Assembly (NCBI GenBank): GCA_028821775.1 | Contig: JAPKFB010000006.1 | Coordinates: 1-64,000 of the forward strand | Direction of reading: 5' to 3' | Origin: Roseibacillus sp. | GTDB lineage: Bacteria > Verrucomicrobiota > Verrucomicrobiia > Verrucomicrobiales > Akkermansiaceae | DNA: 64,000 nt | Shown here: piece after piece, positions 8,341-16,299 of the stretch | How positions within the stretch are numbered: the first letter of the stretch is position 1 | Layout: the number at the start of each line of letters is the position of its first letter | Translations under genes and position numbers: made by a program | Notes under the pieces: generated by a model | Seen by the model: only the letters and a program-made list of their open reading frames with translations | Databases searched by the model: none | Told to the model about the DNA's origin: nothing

Positions 8341-8847
8341 CTATGTCGAGTGGAGTGCTTGAGGTCCCTTCACGAGATCGAAGCAGGCCAGGGAGTTCTT
8401 GCCGTCGGGGAGGTAGGTCCCTGGTTGGAGGTGGCGGATCGAGGGCGCGCGCTTGAGAGCGATTTGTTGAGTTCCTGTCTTCCAGGTCAGGGCCTTGGTC
8501 TCAGGATTGGGGAAACGGACTGTCAAGGCGGGGCAGGAAAAGGGCGCCTCGAAATTGATCCTGCCTGGGCGGAGCTCGATGGTGGTCAATTCTCGGGCCG
8601 CCCAGTAGCGCGAAAGTTCACTGAGTTTCATCCAGATCAGGTTGTCGAAGCGGGCGTGCAAGCGGCGTACGACTTCCTGGAAGACCTTGAAGCCTTTTTC
8701 CTCTCCGTTCCAGTGGATGCCGGTCCAGTGGCAGACCATCATGGCGGGTTTCTCGATGGCTTCGATTTCGCGTTCCAGTTCGGCAAGTTTCTCATCGGAG
8801 ATGAGCGATTTCTTCAGCGAGTTACTGCGGTTTTTCAGGTATTGGCG
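8341..8847 (-). pseudogene. C-terminal remnant of an unrecognised protein
   Basis: The minus-strand frame closed by a stop at 8848-8850 runs for about 168 codons to 8341. It reads like normal protein from its first residues (SDEKLAELEREIEAIEKPA, then MMVCHWTGIHWNGEEKGF), but there is no ATG, GTG or TTG before the ATG pair near 8742, which falls inside the apparent domain. The N-terminal part therefore seems missing; the 130 bp up to the dnaE2 stop hold nothing like it. It may come from a polysaccharide-deacetylase-like or other secreted-enzyme family, but I cannot identify it. The family guess is weak; the truncation is directly visible. Confidence 0.5.
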
Positions 8848-8979
8848 TTATGAGCTCCTGATTTTGAGTTCGGATCTGACATGATCACCCGGAGCGCGAG
8901 AGGGGCGATATGTTTCTGGGATGGAATACGCGAAGCGGTGACAAAATGAGTCGATGAGGTGATGATAGGATGAAAGTAA

Positions 8980-11900
8980 TCAATGGAAGTCGTGGCTTGC
9001 GGTTCTGAGTTCGGCGGGGAAGGGAAGAGGTTCAACGGAAGTGGTGTAGAGGGTGTGAGAGTTCCCTTCGCCTACTTGGATGCGACCGTGGCAGAGGAGG
9101 AATTGCTCGGTGGTAATGATGAGGCGGTATTGATGGAAGGTGTCGCGGGGGACGAAGAGGTTGGCGATGCCGGTTTCGTCTTCGAGTGAGATGAAGCAGT
9201 GGCCCTTGGCGGTGCCGGGACGCTGGCGGCAGATGACTTGGCCGGCGATGATGATGTGTTGCCCGTGATTGCAGTTGATGAAGTCGGAGGCTCTCAGGGG
9301 AGGAGTGCTCAAGAGGAGACCCCCGTCTTGGTTCTGTGGTTTGGTGGCAGGAGAGTTGCGGGTTACGGTAAACTGCCGACGCCAGAGGGCCATGGGATGG
9401 GGACCGGTGGTGTGTCCTTGGGTGGCGTAGTCGGTGGCGAGGCGCTCGAAGGCGGACATGGGTTTGAGGGGGGAGGCCGGGGGGGGAGGCTCTGAAGCGG
9501 TGGAGGGGAGGCGGGTGTCAGGGGGCGGGCCCGATTTGTAGGTTGGCAGTTCCTCTGCTGCGCGGCTGGACCCGGCGGGGGGCGGAGAGGGGAGTAAGGA
9601 ATACGGTTGCGCGAAGAGATCCAGGTGCAGATTCTTTTCCACCTGCCAGAGTCCGTCTCGGCGGTGTTCCACTTCGGGGAGATCATTGAGGGCTCCGGCG
9701 GCGGCGAGGAGGCGGCGTTCCTTCTGATTTGGGTGGCTGCGACGGAGGAAATCGGGGAGGCTGTGGAATTGGACGTGGGAGCGGGTTTCCACGATGCGTT
9801 CGGCAGTGGCGGTGGAGAGTCCTTTGAGGCGATGGAGGCCGAGACGCAAAGTCTGGTCGTCGAGGACGAGCGTTTCGCAAGCGGAGTGGAGAACGGAGAT
9901 GGGTTTGGGGCGGATGCCGCAACGGCGGGCGTCGCGCAGAAGGGTCGCAACCGAGTAGAATCCCATGGGCTGATTGTTGATGAGGCCGGCAAAAAATTCG
10001 GCGGGGTGGTGGACCTTGAGCCAGCAGGAGGCGTAGGCGATGAGGGCGAAGGAGATGGCGTGGCTCTCCGGAAAACCATAGAGAGCGAAGGAGCCGATGG
10101 CCTTGACGACCTTGTCCTGGACGAGGAGGTCGATGTTGCGCTCGGACATGCGGTGACGGAGTTTGTGGCCGATTGCGTCCATGCGTTCGTCGGAGCGTTT
10201 GAAGGACATCGCGCGGCGGAGTTCATCGGCCTCTGCGCCATCGAAGCCTGCGATGATCATGGCCATGCGGAGAACCTGTTCCTGAAAGAGCGGGACGCCG
10301 AGAGTGCGGCCGAGGACGGGTTCGAAGGCGGGGTGAATGAAATCGATTGCTTCGCGGCCGTTGCGTCGGTTGAGGTAAGGGTGGACGAGGTCTCCGACGA
10401 TGGGTCCGGGACGGATGAGGGCGACTTCGATGGCGAGGTCGTAGAATGTTCGGGGCCGCATAATGGGCAGAGTGGCCATCTGGGCACGGGACTCGACCTG
10501 AAACGTGCCCACCGTATCGGCGCGGCAAAGGAGGTCGTAGGTCGCGGGGTCGTCGTAAGGAATCTGGGCGAGGTCGATCGATTTGCCGCGTTGGTGACAG
10601 ATGCGGATGCTGTCTTCCATGGCGGCGAGCATGCCGAGGCCGAGGAGGTCGACCTTGACGATGCCGAGGTCTTCACAATCGTCCTTGTCCCATTGGACGA
10701 TGGTGCGATTGGGCATGGCGGCGGGTTGAAGGGGGACGATGGAGTCCAGTCCGTTGTCGCAGATGATCATGCCGCCGGAGTGCTGGCCGAGGTGGCGCGG
10801 GAAGGAGAGGATTTCGTGGTAGAGATGAAGGAGTGCTTTGAAGCGGGGGTGAGTGGTGGGGACGCCGGCTTGTCGGAGGGTTTCTTCGAGGTCGGCGACT
10901 TTGCCTTGGGTGTAATAGTTGTTCCTCGACACCTCGGTCGGGGGAGGTGGGCCATCTTGAGCCGGGGAATCGAGGTCGGTGGAATCGTGGGCCTTGGGGG
11001 AGGAGGAGAGATCGGAGAAGCGGTCGGCGATGGAGTCGGGGAAGCCGAGGACTCTGGACATTTCGCGGAAGGCGGAGCGGGGGCGGTAAGTGATGACGTT
11101 GGCGGTCATGGCGGCGCCCCGCGGAGCGTATTTTTGGTAGACGTGTTGGATGACGGCTTCGCGGCGATCACCGGATGGGAAGTCGATGTCGATGTCGGGC
11201 CAGGACTTGCGGGTTTCGGAGAGGAAACGTTCGAAGAGAAGTCCGCCGCCGATGGGATCGCAGGCGGTGATTTCGAGGCAGTAGCAAACGGCGGAGTTGG
11301 CGGCGGAGCCGCGGCCCTGGCAGAGGATGCCCTGGGATTTGGCGAAGTGGACGAGTTCCCAGACGATGAGGAAGTAGCCGGAGAAGCCGAGGCGGAAGAT
11401 GAGGGACAGTTCGTGTTCAAGTTGTGCGCGGATTTTCCGGCTGATTTTTGGGTAGCGTTCGCGGGCTCCCTGGAAGGTGAGTTGGCGGAGGAGTTGGACT
11501 TCCTGATCGGGCGGGAGCGGGCGGCCGTCCTCGTGGAAGGAGGGGAACTTGTAGCCGAGGTTTGTGAGGGTGAATTGGAGGCGATCCGCGAGGCGCTGAG
11601 TGTTGAGCATGGCCTCGGGAAGGTCGCGGAAGAGTTCGGCGACTTGCTTCGGGTGTTTGAGGTGACGCTCCGGGTTGGCCTCGAGGAGGGTGCCGGCCTG
11701 GTCGAGGGTGGTGTGGTTGCGCAGGCAGGAGAAGGCGTCGGCGAGGAGGCGATCACGGCGACCGGCGAAGAGGGGAGCGTTGGAGGCGAGAAGGGGGAGG
11801 TTGAGATGTTCGGCGAGATCGAGGAGGAGGCGGTTGCGGCGTTTTTCGCCGCGGATGTGATGGCGGGTGAGAGTGACGTAGAGGTTGTTTTGGCCGAACT

Positions 11901-12453
11901 GGCTGATGAGATGTTGGGCGGTGTCGAGCAGGTTTTGGCGGGAAGGATGGGGAAGGGACTCGGGGGTGAGGAGGGCGATCAGGCCATCGGTTTGAGGCCG
12001 GAAATCGGAAAGGGGGAGGGCGCAGGAGGGAGCGTTTGGATCGTGTGGTGCGGGAGATGGAGAAAGGAGGGATCCTGGAGGGTGGAATTCGGAAAGATTT
12101 TCGTGGGGGGACGCGGCGGAAGTGACCGAGAGAGGAGAGCTTCGGCCACAGTGGAGATCTGTGAGAAGGTGACAGAGGTTTTGGTAACCGGTGCGGCTCT
12201 TGACGAGAAGAGGGAGGGAGAGGCCTGGAGAGGGAGAGTTGGACCTGGAGATCTCCACGGTTGCTCCCACGAGGGCGCGGAGGCCGTGTTCCTTGGCTGC
12301 GAAGTGGGCCCGGGGGGATCCGTAGACGCCCATGTGATCGGGGAGGGCGATGGCGTCATAGCCCAAGCTGGCGGCGCGGCGGATGAGGTCTTCCGGTTGG
12401 CTGGCGCCGCGGAGGAGGGAGAAGGAAGAACGGGCATGGAGTTCGGTGAAAAT
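8980..12453 (-). CDS. dnaE2: Error-prone DNA polymerase DnaE2 (apparent ATT start)
   Basis: C-family translesion polymerase, partner of ImuA/ImuB in damage-induced mutagenesis. Visible parts: PHP domain at the N-terminus, the polymerase palm with SWPDIDIDFPSGDRR (catalytic Asp residues), GRGSAANSAVCY, and a C-terminal OB-fold (IIIAGQVICRQRPGTAKG). The first NTG start in frame is a TTG at 12366, but the conserved PHP start FTELHARSSFSLLRGAS lies upstream of it, in frame, between 12366 and 12453. No ATG, GTG, TTG or CTG lies between the upstream in-frame TAA and this motif; the ATT at 12453 is the only near-cognate codon. With it the protein is 1157 residues. It follows imuB after about 30 bp and should share its transcript. 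Confidence 0.93.
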   Translation of the reverse strand: MFTELHARSSFSLLRGASQPEDLIRRAASLGYDAIALPDHMGVYGSPRAHFAAKEHGLRALVGATVEISRSNSPSPGLSLPLLVKSRTGYQNLCHLLTDLHCGRSSPLSVTSAASPHENLSEFHPPGSLLSPSPAPHDPNAPSCALPLSDFRPQTDGLIALLTPESLPHPSRQNLLDTAQHLISQFGQNNLYVTLTRHHIRGEKRRNRLLLDLAEHLNLPLLASNAPLFAGRRDRLLADAFSCLRNHTTLDQAGTLLEANPERHLKHPKQVAELFRDLPEAMLNTQRLADRLQFTLTNLGYKFPSFHEDGRPLPPDQEVQLLRQLTFQGARERYPKISRKIRAQLEHELSLIFRLGFSGYFLIVWELVHFAKSQGILCQGRGSAANSAVCYCLEITACDPIGGGLLFERFLSETRKSWPDIDIDFPSGDRREAVIQHVYQKYAPRGAAMTANVITYRPRSAFREMSRVLGFPDSIADRFSDLSSSPKAHDSTDLDSPAQDGPPPPTEVSRNNYYTQGKVADLEETLRQAGVPTTHPRFKALLHLYHEILSFPRHLGQHSGGMIICDNGLDSIVPLQPAAMPNRTIVQWDKDDCEDLGIVKVDLLGLGMLAAMEDSIRICHQRGKSIDLAQIPYDDPATYDLLCRADTVGTFQVESRAQMATLPIMRPRTFYDLAIEVALIRPGPIVGDLVHPYLNRRNGREAIDFIHPAFEPVLGRTLGVPLFQEQVLRMAMIIAGFDGAEADELRRAMSFKRSDERMDAIGHKLRHRMSERNIDLLVQDKVVKAIGSFALYGFPESHAISFALIAYASCWLKVHHPAEFFAGLINNQPMGFYSVATLLRDARRCGIRPKPISVLHSACETLVLDDQTLRLGLHRLKGLSTATAERIVETRSHVQFHSLPDFLRRSHPNQKERRLLAAAGALNDLPEVEHRRDGLWQVEKNLHLDLFAQPYSLLPSPPPAGSSRAAEELPTYKSGPPPDTRLPSTASEPPPPASPLKPMSAFERLATDYATQGHTTGPHPMALWRRQFTVTRNSPATKPQNQDGGLLLSTPPLRASDFINCNHGQHIIIAGQVICRQRPGTAKGHCFISLEDETGIANLFVPRDTFHQYRLIITTEQFLLCHGRIQVGEGNSHTLYTTSVEPLPFPAELRTASHDFH

Positions 12454-12483
12454 GGCAGTGGTCGAAGTTTAGGTTCGAAGCTC

Positions 12484-14121
12484 CTACTCGTAGATTCCTT
12501 CGAGGAACCAGTGATGCGGTGGTTGGTGCGCAAGGCGGAGGAGGGTTAGGTCAGAGAGTTGGAGATCCCACTCGACGCGTTGCCAGCGTTCTTCGGGATC
12601 CCACCAGTGACCGGAGAGAGGGAAGGGACCATGAGTGTCGGTGATGGGACCGCGGTGGGGACCGGTGAGAAGGGCCCGAGGATGAGGGAAGCGGCCGAGG
12701 AGTTCGGAAGCGACATGGATCTCGATGGGGGGGCGGTATCTCTTCAAGGGCAGAGCGGTGGACGAGGTGGGATTGAGGGGGAAGGAGGTTGTGTTTAGAT
12801 TGGGCGCGGGAGGGGGAGGGCGGAGCGAGAGAGAAGAGGAGAGGTGGAAGGTGTCGGGTTGGTGGGTGTCGAGGGGGCGAGGGGTGCCGAGGCGGTCGGG
12901 GCCGAGGAGGGCTTCGAGACGGGCGAGGGTGTCGGCGAATTTGTGAGGGTCGCGCAGGGAGCGTTCGAAGAGGTGATACTGGGCTTCGCCAGGGAGGGTG
13001 GGAGTAAGTTGAAGTGACCACGCGACGACAGGGGCGGGAGCGCGAATGGTATCGAGATGGGTGTGCAGCAGACGGAGGAGAGTGGGCGGATGACAAGTCG
13101 GTTCGGGGAGTCGCAAGTCGCGGAGGTGGAGGTTGCCGTCGTCGAAGGTGAGGCTGAGGCGGAGGGTGATGGAGGCGCGTTGGGAGGAGGCAAGACGAGC
13201 GCAGAGGGTGTCGAGTCCGCGGTGCAGGAGAAAGAGGAGCGGTTCGAGAGTTTCGAGGGGGTTTTCGAGTTCCTGTGCGAGTTGGAACTGTTGTGCGGGA
13301 CGATGGAGAGTGAGGAGGCGGTGGTGTTTGCGGTGCAGGATGTCGTGTAGGCGGGCGGTATCCGAGCCGAGGCGTTCGGCGAGTCCCTGACGTGGGAGGG
13401 CGGCGAGGTCACCGAGAGTCTGGAGGCCCCAGAGGTGGAGTAGTTCGGGATCAAGGGGGGCGACGGAGGAAGGGGTATTCGGTGTTCGGAATTCAGCGCT
13501 CAGGCAGGAAAGGGGAAGGTCGGAGATGGTCTGAAGATCGAAGACGGAAGAGCGGACTCTGATTTCCGGTTCTGGATTGAAGTGGAGAGTGGACGTCAAG
13601 GGGGGGCTGTGAACGGCGAGGAGGGCGAGGTCCGGAGTGGGGGCGATGGCGAGGTGGAGAGGGAGTCGGAGAGGAGTGGCATTGCGGAGAGCGTGCTCGA
13701 TCCAGTCGAGAGGGGCGGAGTGGGCGTGAGGGAGGGTGAGGAGATCGAGTAGAAAGGTGCCGGGAGCGGTTTCTTCGAAGTCAGGACCGAGAGAGGCGGC
13801 GAAGGTTCGCAGTGCGGACTGGTGTTGGCGTTCGAGAAGGAGGTCGGGAGGAAGAAGGGTGAGCTGCGGACAGCGGGCGAGAGCACAAGTGGTGGAGAGT
13901 CCGGGAGTGATGCGATGACGAGAGGCCGCTTGGTTGACGGCGAGCAGGATGGGAGTGGGGCCCGTCTTCGCTGAGCTGAGCTGAGGGAGGCGCACGGACG
14001 TGGACCTGGTCGAGGGCTCGGGGACAGTGCTGACAAGCGCGGTGGGAGTGCACGCAGTCTCGTCGTCATCGCGAAGGAGGACGGAGAGAGGAAAAGAGGG
14101 AATGGAGGTGCATGCGTACAT
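12484..14121 (-). CDS. imuB: ImuB, catalytically inactive Y-family polymerase paralogue
   Basis: 545 residues. The N-terminus MYACTSIPSFPLSVLLRD matches the start of ImuB proteins, which have the Y-family fold but act as a bridge between the beta clamp, ImuA and DnaE2. The usual catalytic carboxylates of Y-family polymerases are not evident. The C-terminus (about 440-545) has the GP...GHWWDPEERWQRVEWD region typical of ImuB tails. A Pro/Ser-rich linker at about 400-440 separates the two. It lies between imuA and dnaE2 on the minus strand. The coding strand is strikingly pyrimidine-rich in this gene, which leaves long stop-free antisense frames. Confidence 0.88.
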   Translation of the reverse strand: MYACTSIPSFPLSVLLRDDDETACTPTALVSTVPEPSTRSTSVRLPQLSSAKTGPTPILLAVNQAASRHRITPGLSTTCALARCPQLTLLPPDLLLERQHQSALRTFAASLGPDFEETAPGTFLLDLLTLPHAHSAPLDWIEHALRNATPLRLPLHLAIAPTPDLALLAVHSPPLTSTLHFNPEPEIRVRSSVFDLQTISDLPLSCLSAEFRTPNTPSSVAPLDPELLHLWGLQTLGDLAALPRQGLAERLGSDTARLHDILHRKHHRLLTLHRPAQQFQLAQELENPLETLEPLLFLLHRGLDTLCARLASSQRASITLRLSLTFDDGNLHLRDLRLPEPTCHPPTLLRLLHTHLDTIRAPAPVVAWSLQLTPTLPGEAQYHLFERSLRDPHKFADTLARLEALLGPDRLGTPRPLDTHQPDTFHLSSSLSLRPPPPAPNLNTTSFPLNPTSSTALPLKRYRPPIEIHVASELLGRFPHPRALLTGPHRGPITDTHGPFPLSGHWWDPEERWQRVEWDLQLSDLTLLRLAHQPPHHWFLEGIYE

Positions 14122-14322
14122 GCGGAGAGAGGAGGAATGGTGAGGTCGTGAAGGGCTTGGGGGGAGGGCGGCGAAATCCGACGAGCCGAGCGCCCAATAA
14201 AGTTAAAGGCAGGGGGCAACTTTCAAATGGGCATGGGTTTGAGATCTGAAGCCAGGTTCCTGAAATTTATTTGGGAATTGCCTCGAGGTCTTGGGGTCTT
14301 GGTTTTTTTTGAGGAATTTGGT

Positions 14323-14994
14323 TTATGAATGGCCAGCGGCCGCTTGTTCTTGCTGATAGCGGATAGTCGAGAGGTCTTTCCGGGCTTGTTCTAGATCTGT
14401 TAGGGTGAAGGTGGAACCGAAGGTCAACTGCAGGGCCGTGCAGGGGATGAGGTGTTTGGGAGTGAAGATGAGGAGGGCGATGCCGGATTGTTTGGTGAGG
14501 TTGCGGAGGCGGTACCAGGAAGAGGTGGGGATCTTGCGGAGTTCTTCGAGAGGATTGAGTTGGAGGTCGAGGACGAGGAGGGGGAGATTGCCATCGTGGA
14601 GAAGGAGGTCGGTGCAGCGGATGGATTCCTTGGCATTGTGGCAGCGAATCCAGAGGAGGCGGGAGCAGGAGGCGGAGCCGTAGGACGCGGGGTCGAAGGA
14701 GTCGCGTCCATCAATGAGGCCGAGAGGTTCGCTGGGGGTCGGGGTTCCATTTTCGGGTTCCTCTCTGCGTTGCTTTGCGGTGAGGAGGGGAACCCTGTCA
14801 CGCTGAAGGAGTTCGGCGAGGACGAGGGAGAGGCCGGAGGCGGGGCCGGCGGGAGAGAGTTCGGAGAGGGCGCCGGAAGGGAAGGCGGGGAGATGCGACG
14901 AGCTGTGAACGGGAGCTGGGGGCGGTTTGGACTGATGTGCTTCGGGGAACTTCTCCTGCAATTGTTGGCGCAGGGATTGGAGATCCGGGGGCAT
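14323..14994 (-). CDS. imuA: ImuA-like SOS mutagenesis protein
   Basis: 223 residues from the ATG at 14994 (MPPDLQSLRQQLQEKFPEA); a longer frame upstream has low-complexity, non-protein-like sequence across the promoter and was rejected. ImuA proteins are RecA-like and needed for ImuB/DnaE2 mutagenesis. Seen here: SGLSLVLAELLQRDRVPLL near residue 55, the RLLWIRCHNAKESIRCTDLLL segment equivalent to the core strand-helix of this family, and SWYRLRNLTKQSGIALLIF near 165. A perfect TGTTC-N4-GAACA box lies 20 bp upstream. A 201-bp gap separates it from imuB; it holds a poly-A/T stretch but no gene I can support. Confidence 0.8.
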   Translation of the reverse strand: MPPDLQSLRQQLQEKFPEAHQSKPPPAPVHSSSHLPAFPSGALSELSPAGPASGLSLVLAELLQRDRVPLLTAKQRREEPENGTPTPSEPLGLIDGRDSFDPASYGSASCSRLLWIRCHNAKESIRCTDLLLHDGNLPLLVLDLQLNPLEELRKIPTSSWYRLRNLTKQSGIALLIFTPKHLIPCTALQLTFGSTFTLTDLEQARKDLSTIRYQQEQAAAGHS

Positions 14995-15013
14995 CGAGGC
15001 AGGGCTGCTAACG

Positions 15014-15027
15014 TGTTCTAATGAACA
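15014..15027. promoter_or_regulatory. LexA (SOS) box of the Verrucomicrobia type
   Basis: TGTTC-TAAT-GAACA, a perfect 5-4-5 palindrome, is identical to the TGTTC-N4-GAACA LexA motif known for Verrucomicrobia. It overlaps the proposed -10 hexamer of imuA, where a repressor would block transcription. Confidence 0.85.
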
Positions 15028-15052
15028 GTATTCTGATAAAAAGAGATGGCAA
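15025..15052 (-). promoter_or_regulatory. Candidate imuA promoter
   Basis: On the minus strand TTGCCA (15052-15047) is followed after 16 bases by TACTGT (15030-15025). The -10 overlaps the first bases of the LexA box, as expected for an SOS-repressed promoter. Confidence 0.45.
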
Positions 15053-15110
15053 GAGGGAATTTCAGGCCGGTGGTTGGAGGGGGGATGTGAACAACTCGAT
15101 CTGGGAACTA

Positions 15111-15139
15111 TTGACACGCTGAAAGTCAGGGCATAAAAA
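15111..15139 (+). promoter_or_regulatory. Candidate sigma-70 promoter for the zinc-ribbon protein
   Basis: A consensus TTGACA at 15111-15116 is followed after 17 bases by TAAAAA at 15134-15139. Transcription would start about 15146, just before the AGGA ribosome-binding site and the GTG at 15160. Confidence 0.6.
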
Positions 15140-15159
15140 TTAATCCGAATAGGAATGCT

Positions 15160-15669
15160 GTGCGGCCGATTAGAAAAATAGAGCCTCAAAGTGACCCTCC
15201 GGAGCGAGTGAAGTGCTGGAAGTGCGATACGCGATTTGAGGTCGCACGAACGATTACGCGAGCAACTTGTCCACGGTGCGGAAGCGAGGTGGCGCTTCAT
15301 CGCTTGAACCTGCCCATGATGCCGAGCGGCAAGAAGAAGCGGACAGGAGAGGTGCCACTTCTCAAGGCGGGAGTGCCTGCGGTCTACGCGCGGTCTCGAC
15401 AGGTGGGGATGACGGTGCTGGAGAACGCGGCAGAGAACGTCGAATTGCCGCGCGATCGCCCTGAGGAGGAGTGCAGGGAAAGGTCAGGACCATTCCTCGC
15501 GCGCCACCGGATCGATGAGCGCCGCCAAAGGTTTAGGGATGCAGAACCACGAATGGAGGGGGTGGAGGATGGAATTGAGCTGCCTGGAATCACCCTGAAG
15601 AGGTTGTTGACCGCGATCGGATTGGCGACGCTTGTGCTGCTCTTCTTCATTTTTGTGCTCGAGGGTTGA
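15160..15669 (+). CDS. Zinc-ribbon protein with C-terminal membrane anchor
   Basis: 169 residues from a GTG preceded by AGGA. The N-terminus has a two-knuckle zinc ribbon, CWKC near residue 20 and CPRC near 38, as in the MJ0042-type finger of membrane-anchored proteins. The centre is charged and probably disordered. The last 20 residues (LLTAIGLATLVLLFFIFVL) are a single membrane helix, so the protein is tail-anchored with the zinc ribbon in the cytoplasm. It overlaps or abuts maf. No specific function is known to me. Confidence 0.75.
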   Translation: MRPIRKIEPQSDPPERVKCWKCDTRFEVARTITRATCPRCGSEVALHRLNLPMMPSGKKKRTGEVPLLKAGVPAVYARSRQVGMTVLENAAENVELPRDRPEEECRERSGPFLARHRIDERRQRFRDAEPRMEGVEDGIELPGITLKRLLTAIGLATLVLLFFIFVLEG

Positions 15670-15677
15670 AGTGCAGC

Positions 15678-16265
15678 ATGGATGTGATGGCGCTAATTCT
15701 GGCTTCCGGATCACCTCGTCGGAGCGAATTGCTGGCGAAGGCGGGATATGAATTTGAGATCGTTCCGGCTCTGGTGGACGAATGGCCGCCGGGAAAACAT
15801 CCCTTCCGCAAGCTTTGTGCTGAGAACGCGATTCTGAAGGCGCGGGAGGTTCACGAAAAGCATCCGGAGGCGGTGGTGCTGGGGGCGGACACGATGGTGG
15901 GACTGGATGGTGAGGTGATGGGAAAGCCCCGTGATATTGTAGACGGGGTGTGCATGCTGGAGCGTCTCTCCGGACGGGTGCACGAAGTGTGCACGGGGGT
16001 GTGTCTGTGTTGTGGCGAGGTCGAACATTCCTTCTTCGAGGTGACTTGGGTGGAGTTTCGCGAGTTTGGGGAAGAAGTGATCAAGGATTACACCCAGCGG
16101 GTGGACGTGATCGACAAGGCGGGTTCCTATGCGATTCAGGAGCACGGGGAGATGTTGGTCGCGAAAGTGGAGGGTGCTTATGATAATGTGATGGGCTTGC
16201 CCATCGCGCGGGTGGGGGAGGAGTTGGAACGGTTCGAGGTGAGGCCGCGGAGCAGTTCTGAGTGA
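15678..16265 (+). CDS. maf: Maf-like nucleoside triphosphate pyrophosphatase
   Basis: 195 residues. Maf proteins hydrolyse non-canonical or modified nucleoside triphosphates (house-cleaning) and affect septation. Family marks: LILASGSPRRSELL at the start, GADTMVGLDGEVMGKP in the centre, and DKAGSYAIQEHG followed by GAYDNVMGLP near the C-terminus. The ATG at 15678 is chosen over an upstream TTG at 15666 and a downstream ATG at 15687, because a GAGG stretch lies at a workable distance. It immediately follows the zinc-ribbon gene and is probably co-transcribed. Confidence 0.93.
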   Translation: MDVMALILASGSPRRSELLAKAGYEFEIVPALVDEWPPGKHPFRKLCAENAILKAREVHEKHPEAVVLGADTMVGLDGEVMGKPRDIVDGVCMLERLSGRVHEVCTGVCLCCGEVEHSFFEVTWVEFREFGEEVIKDYTQRVDVIDKAGSYAIQEHGEMLVAKVEGAYDNVMGLPIARVGEELERFEVRPRSSSE

Positions 16266-16299
16266 TTTCTGATTGGTTATTTGAGGAAGGAGGTGAGAG

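Noticed and set aside
9607..12549. A 980-codon open frame on the plus strand
   Set aside because: It lies entirely antisense to dnaE2, is Gly/Glu/Val-rich without motifs, and arises from the pyrimidine-rich codon use of dnaE2.
14995..15300. N-terminal extension of imuA by 102 codons
   Set aside because: It crosses the LexA box, the promoter and the divergent zinc-ribbon gene, and its sequence is not protein-like.
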